Assembly: GCA_948512295.1 (NCBI GenBank) | Contig: CAOQRA010000004.1 | Span: 7,836-59,214 of the forward strand | DNA length: 51,379 bases | Reading direction: 5' to 3' | Source: an uncultured Eubacteriales bacterium | GTDB taxonomy: Bacteria > Bacillota > Clostridia > Christensenellales > UBA1242 | Notes under the pieces: generated by a model | The model's input: only the letters and a program-made list of their open reading frames with translations | What the model was told of the DNA's origin: nothing | Databases searched by the model: none | In this document: one piece after another, positions 33,147-40,448 of the stretch | Layout: each line of letters begins with the position of its first letter | Position numbering within the stretch: the first letter of the stretch is position 1 | Program-made: the position numbers and the translations under genes

Positions 33147-33995
33147 ATGAAAAAATCTATGAAAATTGCTTGCTTTGCGTTTGCAGGTGCTATGGTTGCT
33201 GCTGTCCCAGCCATGCTTGTGGGATGTGGTGATTCTGCTGTCGACTTGTCTAAGGAAGTAAATAAAGATATTAGTTACATGACTGAGCATGTATATAATA
33301 AGCTTGATACTGATTGGACTTTTGCTAGTATGTCTAAAGAAAACAAGGAGAATTTCTACACTCTAGTTGGCGATGTTAAAGCGGAAGATAAAGGCTTTAA
33401 AATCGGTAACAAGGCTTATGACGGGGAAGAATACAAACTTTCTGTAGGGCTAGACAAAAATGTAAATGCTCCTAGATACTACGTTGAAGAAAACAAGCTA
33501 TACGTTGCATCTTATTTCTTAAGCTTAAAGAGTGACAGCGAAGGCAGAATGAAATGTAGCTATGGCAATACAAATTTTGACCTTATTATTTCTACAAATG
33601 CAAAAGCTGATGTTAAAGCGGGTAACGCTAGTAAAATTTCTACAAATGAAATTACAGCGGTTGCAAATAAAGCAAACGAATACGATGTAACTGTTAATGA
33701 TTCAAGGGCGCTTTTTAAACTTGACTTTACTTCAAATAACAAAGTTGTTAAACCTAAACTTTTTATTACAGAACAAGTAAACAATTATGCAGCGACCGAG
33801 AGCTCAGAGGCTAGATCAACTATTAAATATGGTTTCACCGCTGAAGAAGTTAAAGATGAGGGATGGCTTGGGTTCTATGCTGTAGGGTATGGTTCAAATA
33901 AAAATGATTCTTATTCAAGAGACTATACTATTATGCCTGTAGGATACAAGGCTATAACTATTAAGCTTAACATTACTCAAGTGGCTCAAGCCTAA
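33147..33995 (+). CDS. putative phase-variable lipoprotein
   Basis: 282 residues. Signal peptide KKSMKIACFAFAGAMVAAVP ends in lipobox AMLVGC followed by GDSAVDLSKE, so it is a surface lipoprotein. The mature domain is mixed alpha/beta with no recognised family. Two tandem ~110-residue halves may be present but similarity between them is weak. Shine-Dalgarno AAGGAGG lies seven bases before the ATG. Its promoter has the ten-C tract, which makes ON/OFF switching likely. It ends at a terminator shared with the convergent membrane gene. Confidence 0.78.
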   Translation: MKKSMKIACFAFAGAMVAAVPAMLVGCGDSAVDLSKEVNKDISYMTEHVYNKLDTDWTFASMSKENKENFYTLVGDVKAEDKGFKIGNKAYDGEEYKLSVGLDKNVNAPRYYVEENKLYVASYFLSLKSDSEGRMKCSYGNTNFDLIISTNAKADVKAGNASKISTNEITAVANKANEYDVTVNDSRALFKLDFTSNNKVVKPKLFITEQVNNYAATESSEARSTIKYGFTAEEVKDEGWLGFYAVGYGSNKNDSYSRDYTIMPVGYKAITIKLNITQVAQA

Positions 33996-34011
33996 ATTTA
34001 TTCAACGTAAT

Positions 34012-34031
34012 AGCGAGGATTATTCCTCGCT
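34012..34031. terminator. convergent terminator
   Basis: AGCGAGGA (34012-34019) / TCCTCGCT (34024-34031), loop TTAT, followed by TTTAT on the plus strand. The stop of the minus-strand gene (34020) lies inside the hairpin. Confidence 0.75.
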
Positions 34032-34595
34032 TTTATGATTTTTGTCAATAAAACAAAAGTTTGTGTTTTTCAGTTTTACAAAATAGGACTTATTCTCAAT
34101 TTCTAAGTTACCTTTATAAAAAAACTTGGCTTCTTTTACCATATCGCTGCCTTTTTCTTTATATTCTATGTCGTAGAAGTTAAACCCTAACATATTCAAA
34201 AATGGGTTGATGTAATAAAGTGAGTTATTTATATAAACAATTCCAATCATGATAAGGATGAGTACATAAACAGCATATCCGCTTATATAGTTTAAATCTA
34301 AGGGGATGGCAAAAAACACAAAAAGTGAAAAGTATCCTAAAAAATGCTGGTCTGTTATATTCTGCTTTTTGATGATAATAATTTCTTTTGAGTTATCTTT
34401 ATTACAATGAATATTTATTATAAGGCCTATAACGCCACTTAAAATAAGCAGCAGCAGCGTTACGATGTTTAGTGTGTTTAAAATGTTCCATGAAATATTG
34501 TCATTGAATAAATCAATGATGACTTTGACAAAAATTAAAAAGTACATAGGAATAAACGCACTGATATAAAGTGTGACGTTTTTAAGCAATCTCAT
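34020..34595 (-). CDS. four-helix membrane protein (KwaA-like topology)
   Basis: 191 residues: four membrane helices (about 7-28, 40-62, 88-105, 108-127) and a cytoplasmic-looking tail. Motifs ITDQHFLGYFSLFVFFAIPL and LYYINPFLNMLGFNFYDIEY stand out. The topology and the QHFLGYFSLF block remind me of KwaA, the membrane part of the Kiwa phage-defence system. KwaB (DUF4868) is not present in the window, so that identity is tentative. It lies 38 bp downstream of asnA on the same strand and may be co-transcribed. No strong Shine-Dalgarno. Confidence 0.6.
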   Translation of the reverse strand: MRLLKNVTLYISAFIPMYFLIFVKVIIDLFNDNISWNILNTLNIVTLLLLILSGVIGLIINIHCNKDNSKEIIIIKKQNITDQHFLGYFSLFVFFAIPLDLNYISGYAVYVLILIMIGIVYINNSLYYINPFLNMLGFNFYDIEYKEKGSDMVKEAKFFYKGNLEIENKSYFVKLKNTNFCFIDKNHKSEE

Positions 34596-34633
34596 ATAGC
34601 AATATTTTTGACAAATAAATGTGAAAACAATCG

Positions 34634-35629
34634 TTAAAGCAGCTCAATTTTGTTTTTTTTGCATGTTCGCAACGTACTTTCATCCCAATACGAAGCTTGC
34701 ACTTCTCCAATATGTGCTCGCCCAAGTAAAAGTTGGCACAACCGACTTTGACCAATTCCGCCTCCTATGCATAAAGGAAGCGCGTTTACAATAATAGATT
34801 TATGATAAGCGTATGACAGCCTTTCTTGCTTGCCAGACTTTTTTAATTGGCATAGTAACGAGTCTTTATCAACGCGAACCCCCATGCTAGAAATTTCGAG
34901 TGCAATATCTAAAACTTCGTGATAGAAAAGCAGGTCGCCATTTAAACTCCAATCGTCATAATCTGGTGCACGCAAGTCATGTGGCTGACCATTGCTTAAA
35001 TTGTCGCCAATTTGCATAATGAATACAGTTTTGTATTTTTTGACAATTTCATATTCTCGTTGCTTAGCACTTAGCGCAGGATACATATCTAAAAGCGCTT
35101 GACTTGTAATGAAAAATACTTTATTACAAATGTGTACACCATTAAAGCCCTTGCCATTTAAGTAGGTACTTGTATTTAAAATAGCCTTGACAATTTTTGT
35201 CACTGTGCTCTTTAGATAATCTAAATTTCTTTCTGTGCGGGTTATTATCTTTTCCCAATCCCACTGGTCGACATATATGGAATGCGTTTCGTCCATATTA
35301 TCGTCCCGTCTTATCGCGGTCATATCAGTGTAAAGTCCAGTATGAGGTTTGAATCCATATTTGCCTAGTGCAAACCTCTTCCACTTAGCAAGGCTTTGTA
35401 CGATTTCTACCTCTTGACCATCTTGCAATAAATCAAAAGCAACTTTGCGCTCTACACCGCTTAAGTCATCTTGCAAACCAGATTGCTGCGTAACGAGAAG
35501 AGGCGCCGACACGCGTAAAAGCCCAAGCTGTTTTGCCAGTTCTTTTTCAAAGCGATCTTTAATAAGCTTTATGTATTTTTGTTTATCTATGTAGGATAAT
35601 TTCACATACTTTTTTTTATTTATTTTCAT
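34634..35629 (-). CDS. asnA: aspartate--ammonia ligase (asparagine synthetase A)
   Basis: Cytoplasmic enzyme making asparagine from aspartate, ammonia and ATP; class II synthetase fold. 331 residues with family blocks VSAPLLVTQQSGLQDDLSGV, VEIVQSLAKWKRFALGKY, GLYTDMTAIRRDD, SIYVDQWDWEKII, APDYDDWSLNGDLLFY, SSMGVRVD and LCIGGGIGQSRLCQLLL, all intact. Shine-Dalgarno AAGGAG. The transcript starts about 220 bp upstream and passes an Asn-rich leader peptide ORF, a terminator and a second mini-ORF. Expression is therefore probably tuned to asparaginyl-tRNA supply. Confidence 0.96.
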   Translation of the reverse strand: MKINKKKYVKLSYIDKQKYIKLIKDRFEKELAKQLGLLRVSAPLLVTQQSGLQDDLSGVERKVAFDLLQDGQEVEIVQSLAKWKRFALGKYGFKPHTGLYTDMTAIRRDDNMDETHSIYVDQWDWEKIITRTERNLDYLKSTVTKIVKAILNTSTYLNGKGFNGVHICNKVFFITSQALLDMYPALSAKQREYEIVKKYKTVFIMQIGDNLSNGQPHDLRAPDYDDWSLNGDLLFYHEVLDIALEISSMGVRVDKDSLLCQLKKSGKQERLSYAYHKSIIVNALPLCIGGGIGQSRLCQLLLGRAHIGEVQASYWDESTLRTCKKNKIELL

Positions 35630-35657
35630 TTTAATCTCCTTAAAGTATTTTTTGTAA

Positions 35658-35699
35658 TCAAAATTCAGCTTCGCCCGCTACGGCATTACATTTATTCAT
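35658..35699 (-). CDS. 13-codon mini-ORF between attenuator and asnA
   Basis: Encodes MNKCNAVAGEAEF and a TGA stop. GGAGG (35707-35711) lies seven bases before the ATG, as good as any gene here. It begins just after the attenuator T-run and ends 28 bp before asnA. It may help translation of asnA or be a second sensing peptide (two of its first five codons are Asn). Length alone makes it uncertain. Confidence 0.5.
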   Translation of the reverse strand: MNKCNAVAGEAEF

Positions 35700-35713
35700 A
35701 TTCATTCCTCCAA

Positions 35714-35745
35714 ATAAAAAACACCTTTTGGATTTCCAAAAGGTG
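35714..35745 (-). terminator. attenuator terminator of asnA
   Basis: On the minus strand, CACCTTTTGG (35736-35745) pairs exactly with CCAAAAGGTG (35722-35731) and is followed by TTTTTT. It sits in the asnA leader, between the Asn-rich peptide ORF and asnA. Confidence 0.88.
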
Positions 35746-35785
35746 AATATAATTTGATTATAAACAATAAAAGAAACCCACTATG

Positions 35786-35833
35786 TTATGTGCGATGGTT
35801 CAAATTATTGTTATTATTAATCAGTCTTTCCAT
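35786..35833 (-). CDS. Asn-rich leader peptide of asnA (15 codons)
   Basis: Reads MERLINNNNNLNHRT then TAA. Six of fifteen codons are Asn (AAT AAT AAC AAT AAT, then AAC after one Leu). AAGGAGC lies five bases before the ATG, and the promoter is only ~16 bp upstream of the start. Stalling at Asn codons when Asn-tRNA is short would expose or block RNA around the downstream terminator. The codon stretch itself (35800-35808) can form a perfect 9-bp stem with 35749-35757, four bases before the terminator. This is classic leader-peptide layout. Confidence 0.8.
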   Translation of the reverse strand: MERLINNNNNLNHRT

Positions 35834-35855
35834 TTTCGCTCCTTGATTAATATAT

Positions 35856-35883
35856 ATTATACATAAATTCAAATTCATGTCAA
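35856..35883 (-). promoter_or_regulatory. promoter of asnA leader
   Basis: Minus strand TTGACA (35878-35883), 16-bp spacer, TATAAT (35856-35861). The expected start near 35849 leaves a very short 5' end before the leader peptide. Between 35884 and 36030 I see no gene. Confidence 0.85.
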
Positions 35884-36030
35884 TAAAAATGAAATTAAAT
35901 TTTTAAAGCAGAAAAATCAGTGTATTTAATTTCTTTGCTGCGTAATGCTTGAATATTGCAATACTTTTAGAATTTGGCACACTTTGGCATTTTTAGACTA
36001 TAAGTGCGTATATTTTTAGTCTAACTGGAA

Positions 36031-36073
36031 TCAAAAAGAAAACGCTATAAACCTTTATTTATAAGGCCTATAG
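36031..36073 (-). terminator. terminator of tRNA-fMet
   Basis: CTATA..CCTT (36045-36055) pairs with AAGG..TATAG (36063-36073), with a 2x2 internal loop; a T-rich run follows on the minus strand. Confidence 0.6.
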
Positions 36074-36086
36074 AGTTTTTTATATT

Positions 36087-36163
36087 TGGTTGCGGGAGTT
36101 GGATTTGAACCAACGACCTTCGGGTTATGAGCCCGACGAGCTTCCGAGCTGCTCCATCCCGCG
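36087..36163 (-). tRNA. initiator tRNA-fMet(CAT)
   Basis: 77 nt on the minus strand. Initiator marks are clear: the first position of the acceptor is C1 opposite A72 (unpaired), and the anticodon stem has three G-C pairs (GGG-CTCATAA-CCC). T-arm GTTGG-TTCAAAT-CCAAC; encoded CCA end. Confidence 0.95.
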
Positions 36164-36231
36164 ATATCTTACGACTATTATAGTATATGCAATAATTATT
36201 TATTTGTCAAGGTTATTTTCAAAATAATTTA

Positions 36232-36254
36232 AAAAAGCGGGATTTTTCCGCTTT
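36232..36254 (-). terminator. terminator at end of the 36253 gene
   Basis: On the minus strand AAAGCGG-AAAAATC-CCGCTTTTTT. The stop codon TAA of the membrane gene lies in the first stem arm. Confidence 0.75.
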
Positions 36255-36921
36255 ATACCATAAAGAATATTGAAAATGCTAAAAGTGTTAAGCATATTAG
36301 TTTTGCTACTTGAGTTATAATAAAGGTTGTTTTATTTTCCTTCGCAAAAGTAGAATAAAAGAGTGTAAATAGATTAACTAATGATGCTAATAAGAAAAGT
36401 ACGCTAATCGCTGTAACAAAATGAGCAATTAATAACGCTAATGTTTGACCTAGTATAAGCGAGCCGAGTGTCAGGTTTATACAAATCATTAAAGTTTCAA
36501 TAAGACTAAGTTTTTTCACAAGAGCAACGATACAGCTTATACCGAGGCCTAGTAGTAAGCCAAAGGCCAGCCCTAAGAGGTTGAATTGAATGAGTGTTAT
36601 GCCAGCTGCCAATACGCAAAGTAAACATAAAGCGTTTGTAATACCAAGAACTAAAGTTTCAGCCTTTTGTCTGTCTTGATTGCGTGAAAGAATAAATGCT
36701 TCTTGTGCAATTGAGAATGCGATTGCAATCGTAATAAAGATTGTATAGCCGCCAAAGGAAGCGGAAAGGTTGGCGGAAACCAGTGCTAGAATTAAAATTG
36801 CCAGCGAGGATAAAATTCGCATAATAAAACTCAGCAAGTTCTTGTTATATCCAAAAACTGCCGAAAGTGCGCCTACTATAAGGCAAATTGCAAGAGTTGT
36901 AAAAATCACCGCGTAACTCAT
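36253..36921 (-). CDS. multi-pass membrane protein
   Basis: 222 residues, almost wholly hydrophobic, with about six to seven helices separated by short loops such as SRNQDRQKAETLV and KLSLIETLM. Not recognised; resembles small uncharacterised Clostridia membrane proteins. It is separated from glnS by a terminator, so it has its own promoter. TTGTAA, 16 bp, TAAAAT ends six bases before the ATG and there is no Shine-Dalgarno, which suggests a leaderless mRNA. Confidence 0.75.
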   Translation of the reverse strand: MSYAVIFTTLAICLIVGALSAVFGYNKNLLSFIMRILSSLAILILALVSANLSASFGGYTIFITIAIAFSIAQEAFILSRNQDRQKAETLVLGITNALCLLCVLAAGITLIQFNLLGLAFGLLLGLGISCIVALVKKLSLIETLMICINLTLGSLILGQTLALLIAHFVTAISVLFLLASLVNLFTLFYSTFAKENKTTFIITQVAKLICLTLLAFSIFFMV

Positions 36922-36960
36922 ACTTATATTTTAGCCTAAAATAAAAAATTTACAAAATAA

Positions 36961-36981
36961 AAAAGTGCGATTTGCACTTTT
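36961..36981 (-). terminator. terminator of the ychF-glnS operon
   Basis: AAAAGTGC (36961-36968) / GCACTTTT (36974-36981), loop GATTT, with T-runs on both sides. Confidence 0.85.
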
Positions 36982-36986
36982 TTATT

Positions 36987-38663
36987 TTATTTTTTAAAGC
37001 CGTCTTTTAAGGAAATTGTGCTATTGAATATATAGTTGTCGTTTGTGCTGTCTTTATCCATACAATAATAGCCTATTCTCATAAATTGAAATTTATCTTC
37101 TGGCTTTGCATTTTTTAAAAAGTTTTCTGCATAAGCTGTTTTTTCAATTAGTGAATTTGGTTCTAAAATTTCTTGAATCTTGACTCCGTCGGCAAGAGCT
37201 TTTGACGGCGCGGTATATTCTGACTTAACAAGATTTTTAATTTCGCGAACTGTAATTTCGAAATAATTGTCTGCACTCACAAAATGTATTGTACCTTTGC
37301 ATTTAATATTACTTGTGTCATTGCCACTTTTGCTTTCGGGTATATATTCGCACTCTAAGTGGTCGATTTCGCCATTTTTGTCATAGATAACTTTATTGCA
37401 ACGTATAATGTACGCGCCTTTAAGTCGTACAATTCCGCCCTCTGTAAGTCGATTGTATTTAGGTGGTGGATTAAGGCTAAAATCTTCTTGCTCAATAAAA
37501 ATCTCTCTGCCAAATTTTGCCTTGTGTTTTCCAGCATTTTCATCATTAGGATTGTTTTCGATTTCTATATCTTCGCTTGAACCATTATAGTTTGTAATCA
37601 CAACTTTCAGTGGGTTCATAACCACCATTGCTCGGGTCGCTATTTGGTTAAGATCGTTTCGCACATAATATTCAAGGGCGCTATATGGAACAGTAACTTC
37701 AATAGCGCTGCCCCAGCCAACCGAGCGAACAAAGTCTTTTAATGCATTAGCCGTATAGCCTCTACGGCGAAGTCCTACAAGTGTTGGGAAACGAGGATCA
37801 TCCCAGCCGTTTACATAGCCCTCATTGACAACTTGCTTAAGCCATCTTTTTCCAGTTAATACATTTTCTATAGTGAGTCTACTAAATTCACGTTGTTTAG
37901 GTGCAAAAGGCTTACTCCATCCATGCTCTACAAACCATTCGTAAACTAGGCGGTGGTCTTGAAAGCCTTTATCGCATAAACTATATGTGGTACCTTCCAG
38001 ACAATCTTCCATAGGGTGAACAAAATCGTATTGTGGCCAAATACACCACTTGTCACCAACGCGATAGTGATGAAGCCTTGCAATTTTGTACATTACAGGA
38101 TCCCGCATATTGATGTTGGGATGTGCCATATTTATTTTTGCTCGCAATGTTTTGCTTCCATCTGGGAAAACGCCATCTCGCATTTGGCGGAAAAGTTTTA
38201 GATTTTCTTCAGGGCTACGATTGCGATAAGGGCTTTCAGTGCCAGGCGAGGTTAATGTTCCACGAGTTTGGGAAACTTCTTCAGCTGAAAGGTCACACAC
38301 GTACGCGTCGCCGTTTAATATCATTCTTTCTGCAATGTTGTAAATTTCATCAAAATACGATTCACTTGCATAAACAAGCTTTTCCGGTTTAAAGCCTAAC
38401 CATTCAAGGTCGGACATATAACTGTTTGCAAATTCACCATCTTCCTTTGTAGGATTGGTGTCGTCCATGCGTAGATAGGTTTTGCCGCCAAATTTTTGCG
38501 CGGTTTCAAAGTTAATTGTCCAAGCTTTAACGTGACCAATATACCAATAGCCACTTGGCTCGGGAGGACAGCGAGTTATAACTTCTTTTGAGCGTCCTGC
38601 TTTTAAATCGGCAATTATTTCTTCTTCCAATTCATTTTCTGGAACAATTTCGTTTAAATTCAT
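36987..38663 (-). CDS. glnS: glutaminyl-tRNA synthetase
   Basis: Class I synthetase charging tRNA-Gln directly. 558 residues: PPEPSGYWYIGHVKAW holds the HIGH-type motif (YIGH, 41-44), then RMDDTNPTKED, DNFY-type binding region and GWDDPRFPTLVGLRRRGYTA. The KMSKS region reads ENVLTGKRWL (about 267-276), where GlnRS enzymes usually have VMSKRKL; the key Lys is kept but Met-Ser is Thr-Gly. The C-terminal anticodon-binding barrels are complete. Last gene of the ychF-mrnC-rlmB-sigH-glnS operon, nine bases after sigH. Having GlnRS means Gln-tRNA need not be made by amidation alone. Confidence 0.95.
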   Translation of the reverse strand: MNLNEIVPENELEEEIIADLKAGRSKEVITRCPPEPSGYWYIGHVKAWTINFETAQKFGGKTYLRMDDTNPTKEDGEFANSYMSDLEWLGFKPEKLVYASESYFDEIYNIAERMILNGDAYVCDLSAEEVSQTRGTLTSPGTESPYRNRSPEENLKLFRQMRDGVFPDGSKTLRAKINMAHPNINMRDPVMYKIARLHHYRVGDKWCIWPQYDFVHPMEDCLEGTTYSLCDKGFQDHRLVYEWFVEHGWSKPFAPKQREFSRLTIENVLTGKRWLKQVVNEGYVNGWDDPRFPTLVGLRRRGYTANALKDFVRSVGWGSAIEVTVPYSALEYYVRNDLNQIATRAMVVMNPLKVVITNYNGSSEDIEIENNPNDENAGKHKAKFGREIFIEQEDFSLNPPPKYNRLTEGGIVRLKGAYIIRCNKVIYDKNGEIDHLECEYIPESKSGNDTSNIKCKGTIHFVSADNYFEITVREIKNLVKSEYTAPSKALADGVKIQEILEPNSLIEKTAYAENFLKNAKPEDKFQFMRIGYYCMDKDSTNDNYIFNSTISLKDGFKK

Positions 38664-38672
38664 AAATTCTCC

Positions 38673-39266
38673 TTATTCGGCTTTTTTCAAAAAGCTGAGT
38701 TTGTTTTTTATGCGTGAAAGGGCATTGTCAATGCTCTTTTTAGGCAGGTCGCCTTTTTCAGAAATTTCGTTATAAGTGTACCCTTTTAAATACAAGTTTA
38801 GCACCTTTATCTCCATAGGCGAAAGTGTTTTTTTTAGCTTTTGTTTAAGTTCTTGTACGTTTTCGCTTGCGATTACTTTGGTAAGTGGTTCTGGCAGGGC
38901 GGAGGGGATAATTATTTCAAGTTTTGAATCGTAATCGTCTTCGTCGGCAGTTTGTTCCCATATGGGCAGCGCGGAAGATAATAACATATTTTTTTCACTA
39001 CTTGCTTTTTTTATTGCCGATTGAATTTGATGTCGGATACAAACGTTAGCATAAGTTTTAAAGCTTGCATGTTTGTTTTCGCGGAAAGTGATTATTGCTT
39101 TATATAGCCCGATCATGCCTTCTTGAACGATGTCTTCCATGTCGCCGCCGACAAGAAAATAGGAGCGTGCCAATTTAGCCGCTACGCTTTTGTACTTGAT
39201 TAGCAGTTCGTTCATTGCGCTTTCATCGCCGTTTTGTGCAAGTAGCGCAAGCTTTTCTTCGCTCAT
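38673..39266 (-). CDS. sigH: SigH-type RNA polymerase sigma factor
   Basis: 197 residues of the sigma-70 family, group near Bacillus SigH. Region 2: LLIKYKSVAAKLARSYFLVG, then DMEDIVQEGMIGLYKAIITF and ASFKTYANVCIRHQIQSAIK. Region 4: LSPMEIKVLNLYLKGYTYNE, then SKKSIDNALSRIKNKL-like helix-turn-helix. SigH in Bacillota switches on early sporulation or competence genes; which applies here cannot be told. Start supported by AAGGAG. An additional promoter (TTGACA 39317-39322, 16 bp, GATAAA 39295-39300) may allow expression separate from the upstream operon genes. Confidence 0.9.
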   Translation of the reverse strand: MSEEKLALLAQNGDESAMNELLIKYKSVAAKLARSYFLVGGDMEDIVQEGMIGLYKAIITFRENKHASFKTYANVCIRHQIQSAIKKASSEKNMLLSSALPIWEQTADEDDYDSKLEIIIPSALPEPLTKVIASENVQELKQKLKKTLSPMEIKVLNLYLKGYTYNEISEKGDLPKKSIDNALSRIKNKLSFLKKAE

Positions 39267-39294
39267 TTTTCTCCTTTAGCCAATTTTAAACCAC

Positions 39295-39322
39295 TTTATC
39301 ACATTTCCCACACATTTGTCAA
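39295..39322 (-). promoter_or_regulatory. possible internal promoter before sigH
   Basis: Minus strand TTGACA (39317-39322), 16-bp spacer, GATAAA (39295-39300), in the 68-bp gap between rlmB and sigH. Confidence 0.5.
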
Positions 39323-39334
39323 TTTGTTCGTGCT

Positions 39335-40057
39335 TTATTTCAACCTCTGTCTTAAAATTTCAAAGACTACTATCCCACAAGCGACACTTGCATTGAGGGA
39401 GTTAACTTTGCCTTTTAAGGGCAGGGTTATCACCTCGTCGGCATAGGAGCGCAGCGATTGTTTAACGCCAAACCCCTCACTACCGATGATGATGCCGAGA
39501 GGAATATTCAAATTTTTATTATAGATATTTTCGCCCCCAAGTTCGGCAGCCATGACAAATACGCCGCTTTCTTTAAGTTCGTCGATGGCATTTTTGAGAT
39601 TTGTCACTTTAGCAATAAGCATATTAGTAATCGCTCCAGTCGAAGTACGTATGACAGTTTCATTGACTTGACATGCTCTGTTTTTAGGAATTATAATCCC
39701 ATGCACGCCAGCGCATTCGCAGGAGCGTATGATTGCACCAAAATTGTGCGGGTCTTCAATGCCGTCAAGCAGCACGACAAAAGGCATTTCGCCCTTAGCG
39801 TTGGCAAGAGCCAAAATGTCCGCCGTTTCGCAGTATTTAAAGTCGACGGCTTCCGCTATAAACCCTTGATGATGTCCAGTCTGTGACTTTTTATCAAGAA
39901 CTGGTTTGGGTAGGTATTCAATTTTAACGCGCTTTTTTTGAGCCAGCGATACAATTTCATCGCGATGAGTGGCGACATTTTTGTCCACCATAAGCTTATT
40001 AATTGTAAGTTCGGCCTCCAATGCCTGTCTTACTGCGTTTTTACCTTCAATAAACAT
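39335..40057 (-). CDS. rlmB: 23S rRNA 2'-O-methyltransferase RlmB/TrmH family
   Basis: SPOUT-class methyltransferase, 240 residues. N-terminal substrate-binding domain (FIEGKNAVRQALEAELTINK), then the knot: VLLDGIEDPHNFGAIIRSCE, IGSEGFGVKQSLRSYAD and LPLKGKVNSLNASVACGIVV. These three motifs define TrmH/RlmB, which methylates a ribose in 23S rRNA (RlmB: G2251). YacO-type Bacillota members are less well tested. It starts four bases after mrnC, as in many Bacillota where mrnC and yacO are adjacent. Confidence 0.92.
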   Translation of the reverse strand: MFIEGKNAVRQALEAELTINKLMVDKNVATHRDEIVSLAQKKRVKIEYLPKPVLDKKSQTGHHQGFIAEAVDFKYCETADILALANAKGEMPFVVLLDGIEDPHNFGAIIRSCECAGVHGIIIPKNRACQVNETVIRTSTGAITNMLIAKVTNLKNAIDELKESGVFVMAAELGGENIYNKNLNIPLGIIIGSEGFGVKQSLRSYADEVITLPLKGKVNSLNASVACGIVVFEILRQRLK

Positions 40058-40061
40058 ATTT

Positions 40062-40448
40062 TTAATCCTCTATAGACGTTTGTAAAATTTCATTTAGTCT
40101 TATTTCATTTTCGCTTAAGTATAGAAAGCCAATAAGTGCTTCAAAACTCGTCGCTTCTTGATAATCGCTGCCGCTTGCATTTTTGGCCTTATGCTTAGGC
40201 TTTGCATTTCTCGCGCGGCGCACAATGTCAGTTTCCTCTTCGTTGAGTTTTGGCTTAATTCGCTCTAGCACTTTTGCTTGGCAAGACGCTTTGCAATAGC
40301 GAGATGCAAGCGTGTGATAGTTTGCCATTTTACCCATTTTTTCCAGACACTTTTCGCGTACATAAAGAGTATGCACGCTGTCGCCTATAAAGGCGAGCGT
40401 TAGTGGGCTGTCAACTATCAACTTTTGCAATAATTCTTTTTTTGTCAT
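40062..40448 (-). CDS. mrnC: Mini-ribonuclease III
   Basis: 128 residues: an RNase III catalytic domain without the dsRNA-binding domain. SPLTLAFIGDSVHTLYVREK carries the catalytic acidic residues, and ARNAKPKHKAK plus SDYQEATSFEALIGFLYLSE complete the family. In Bacillus it matures 23S rRNA ends, which suits its place beside rlmB. Its ATG overlaps the ychF stop (ATGA). Confidence 0.94.
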   Translation of the reverse strand: MTKKELLQKLIVDSPLTLAFIGDSVHTLYVREKCLEKMGKMANYHTLASRYCKASCQAKVLERIKPKLNEEETDIVRRARNAKPKHKAKNASGSDYQEATSFEALIGFLYLSENEIRLNEILQTSIED

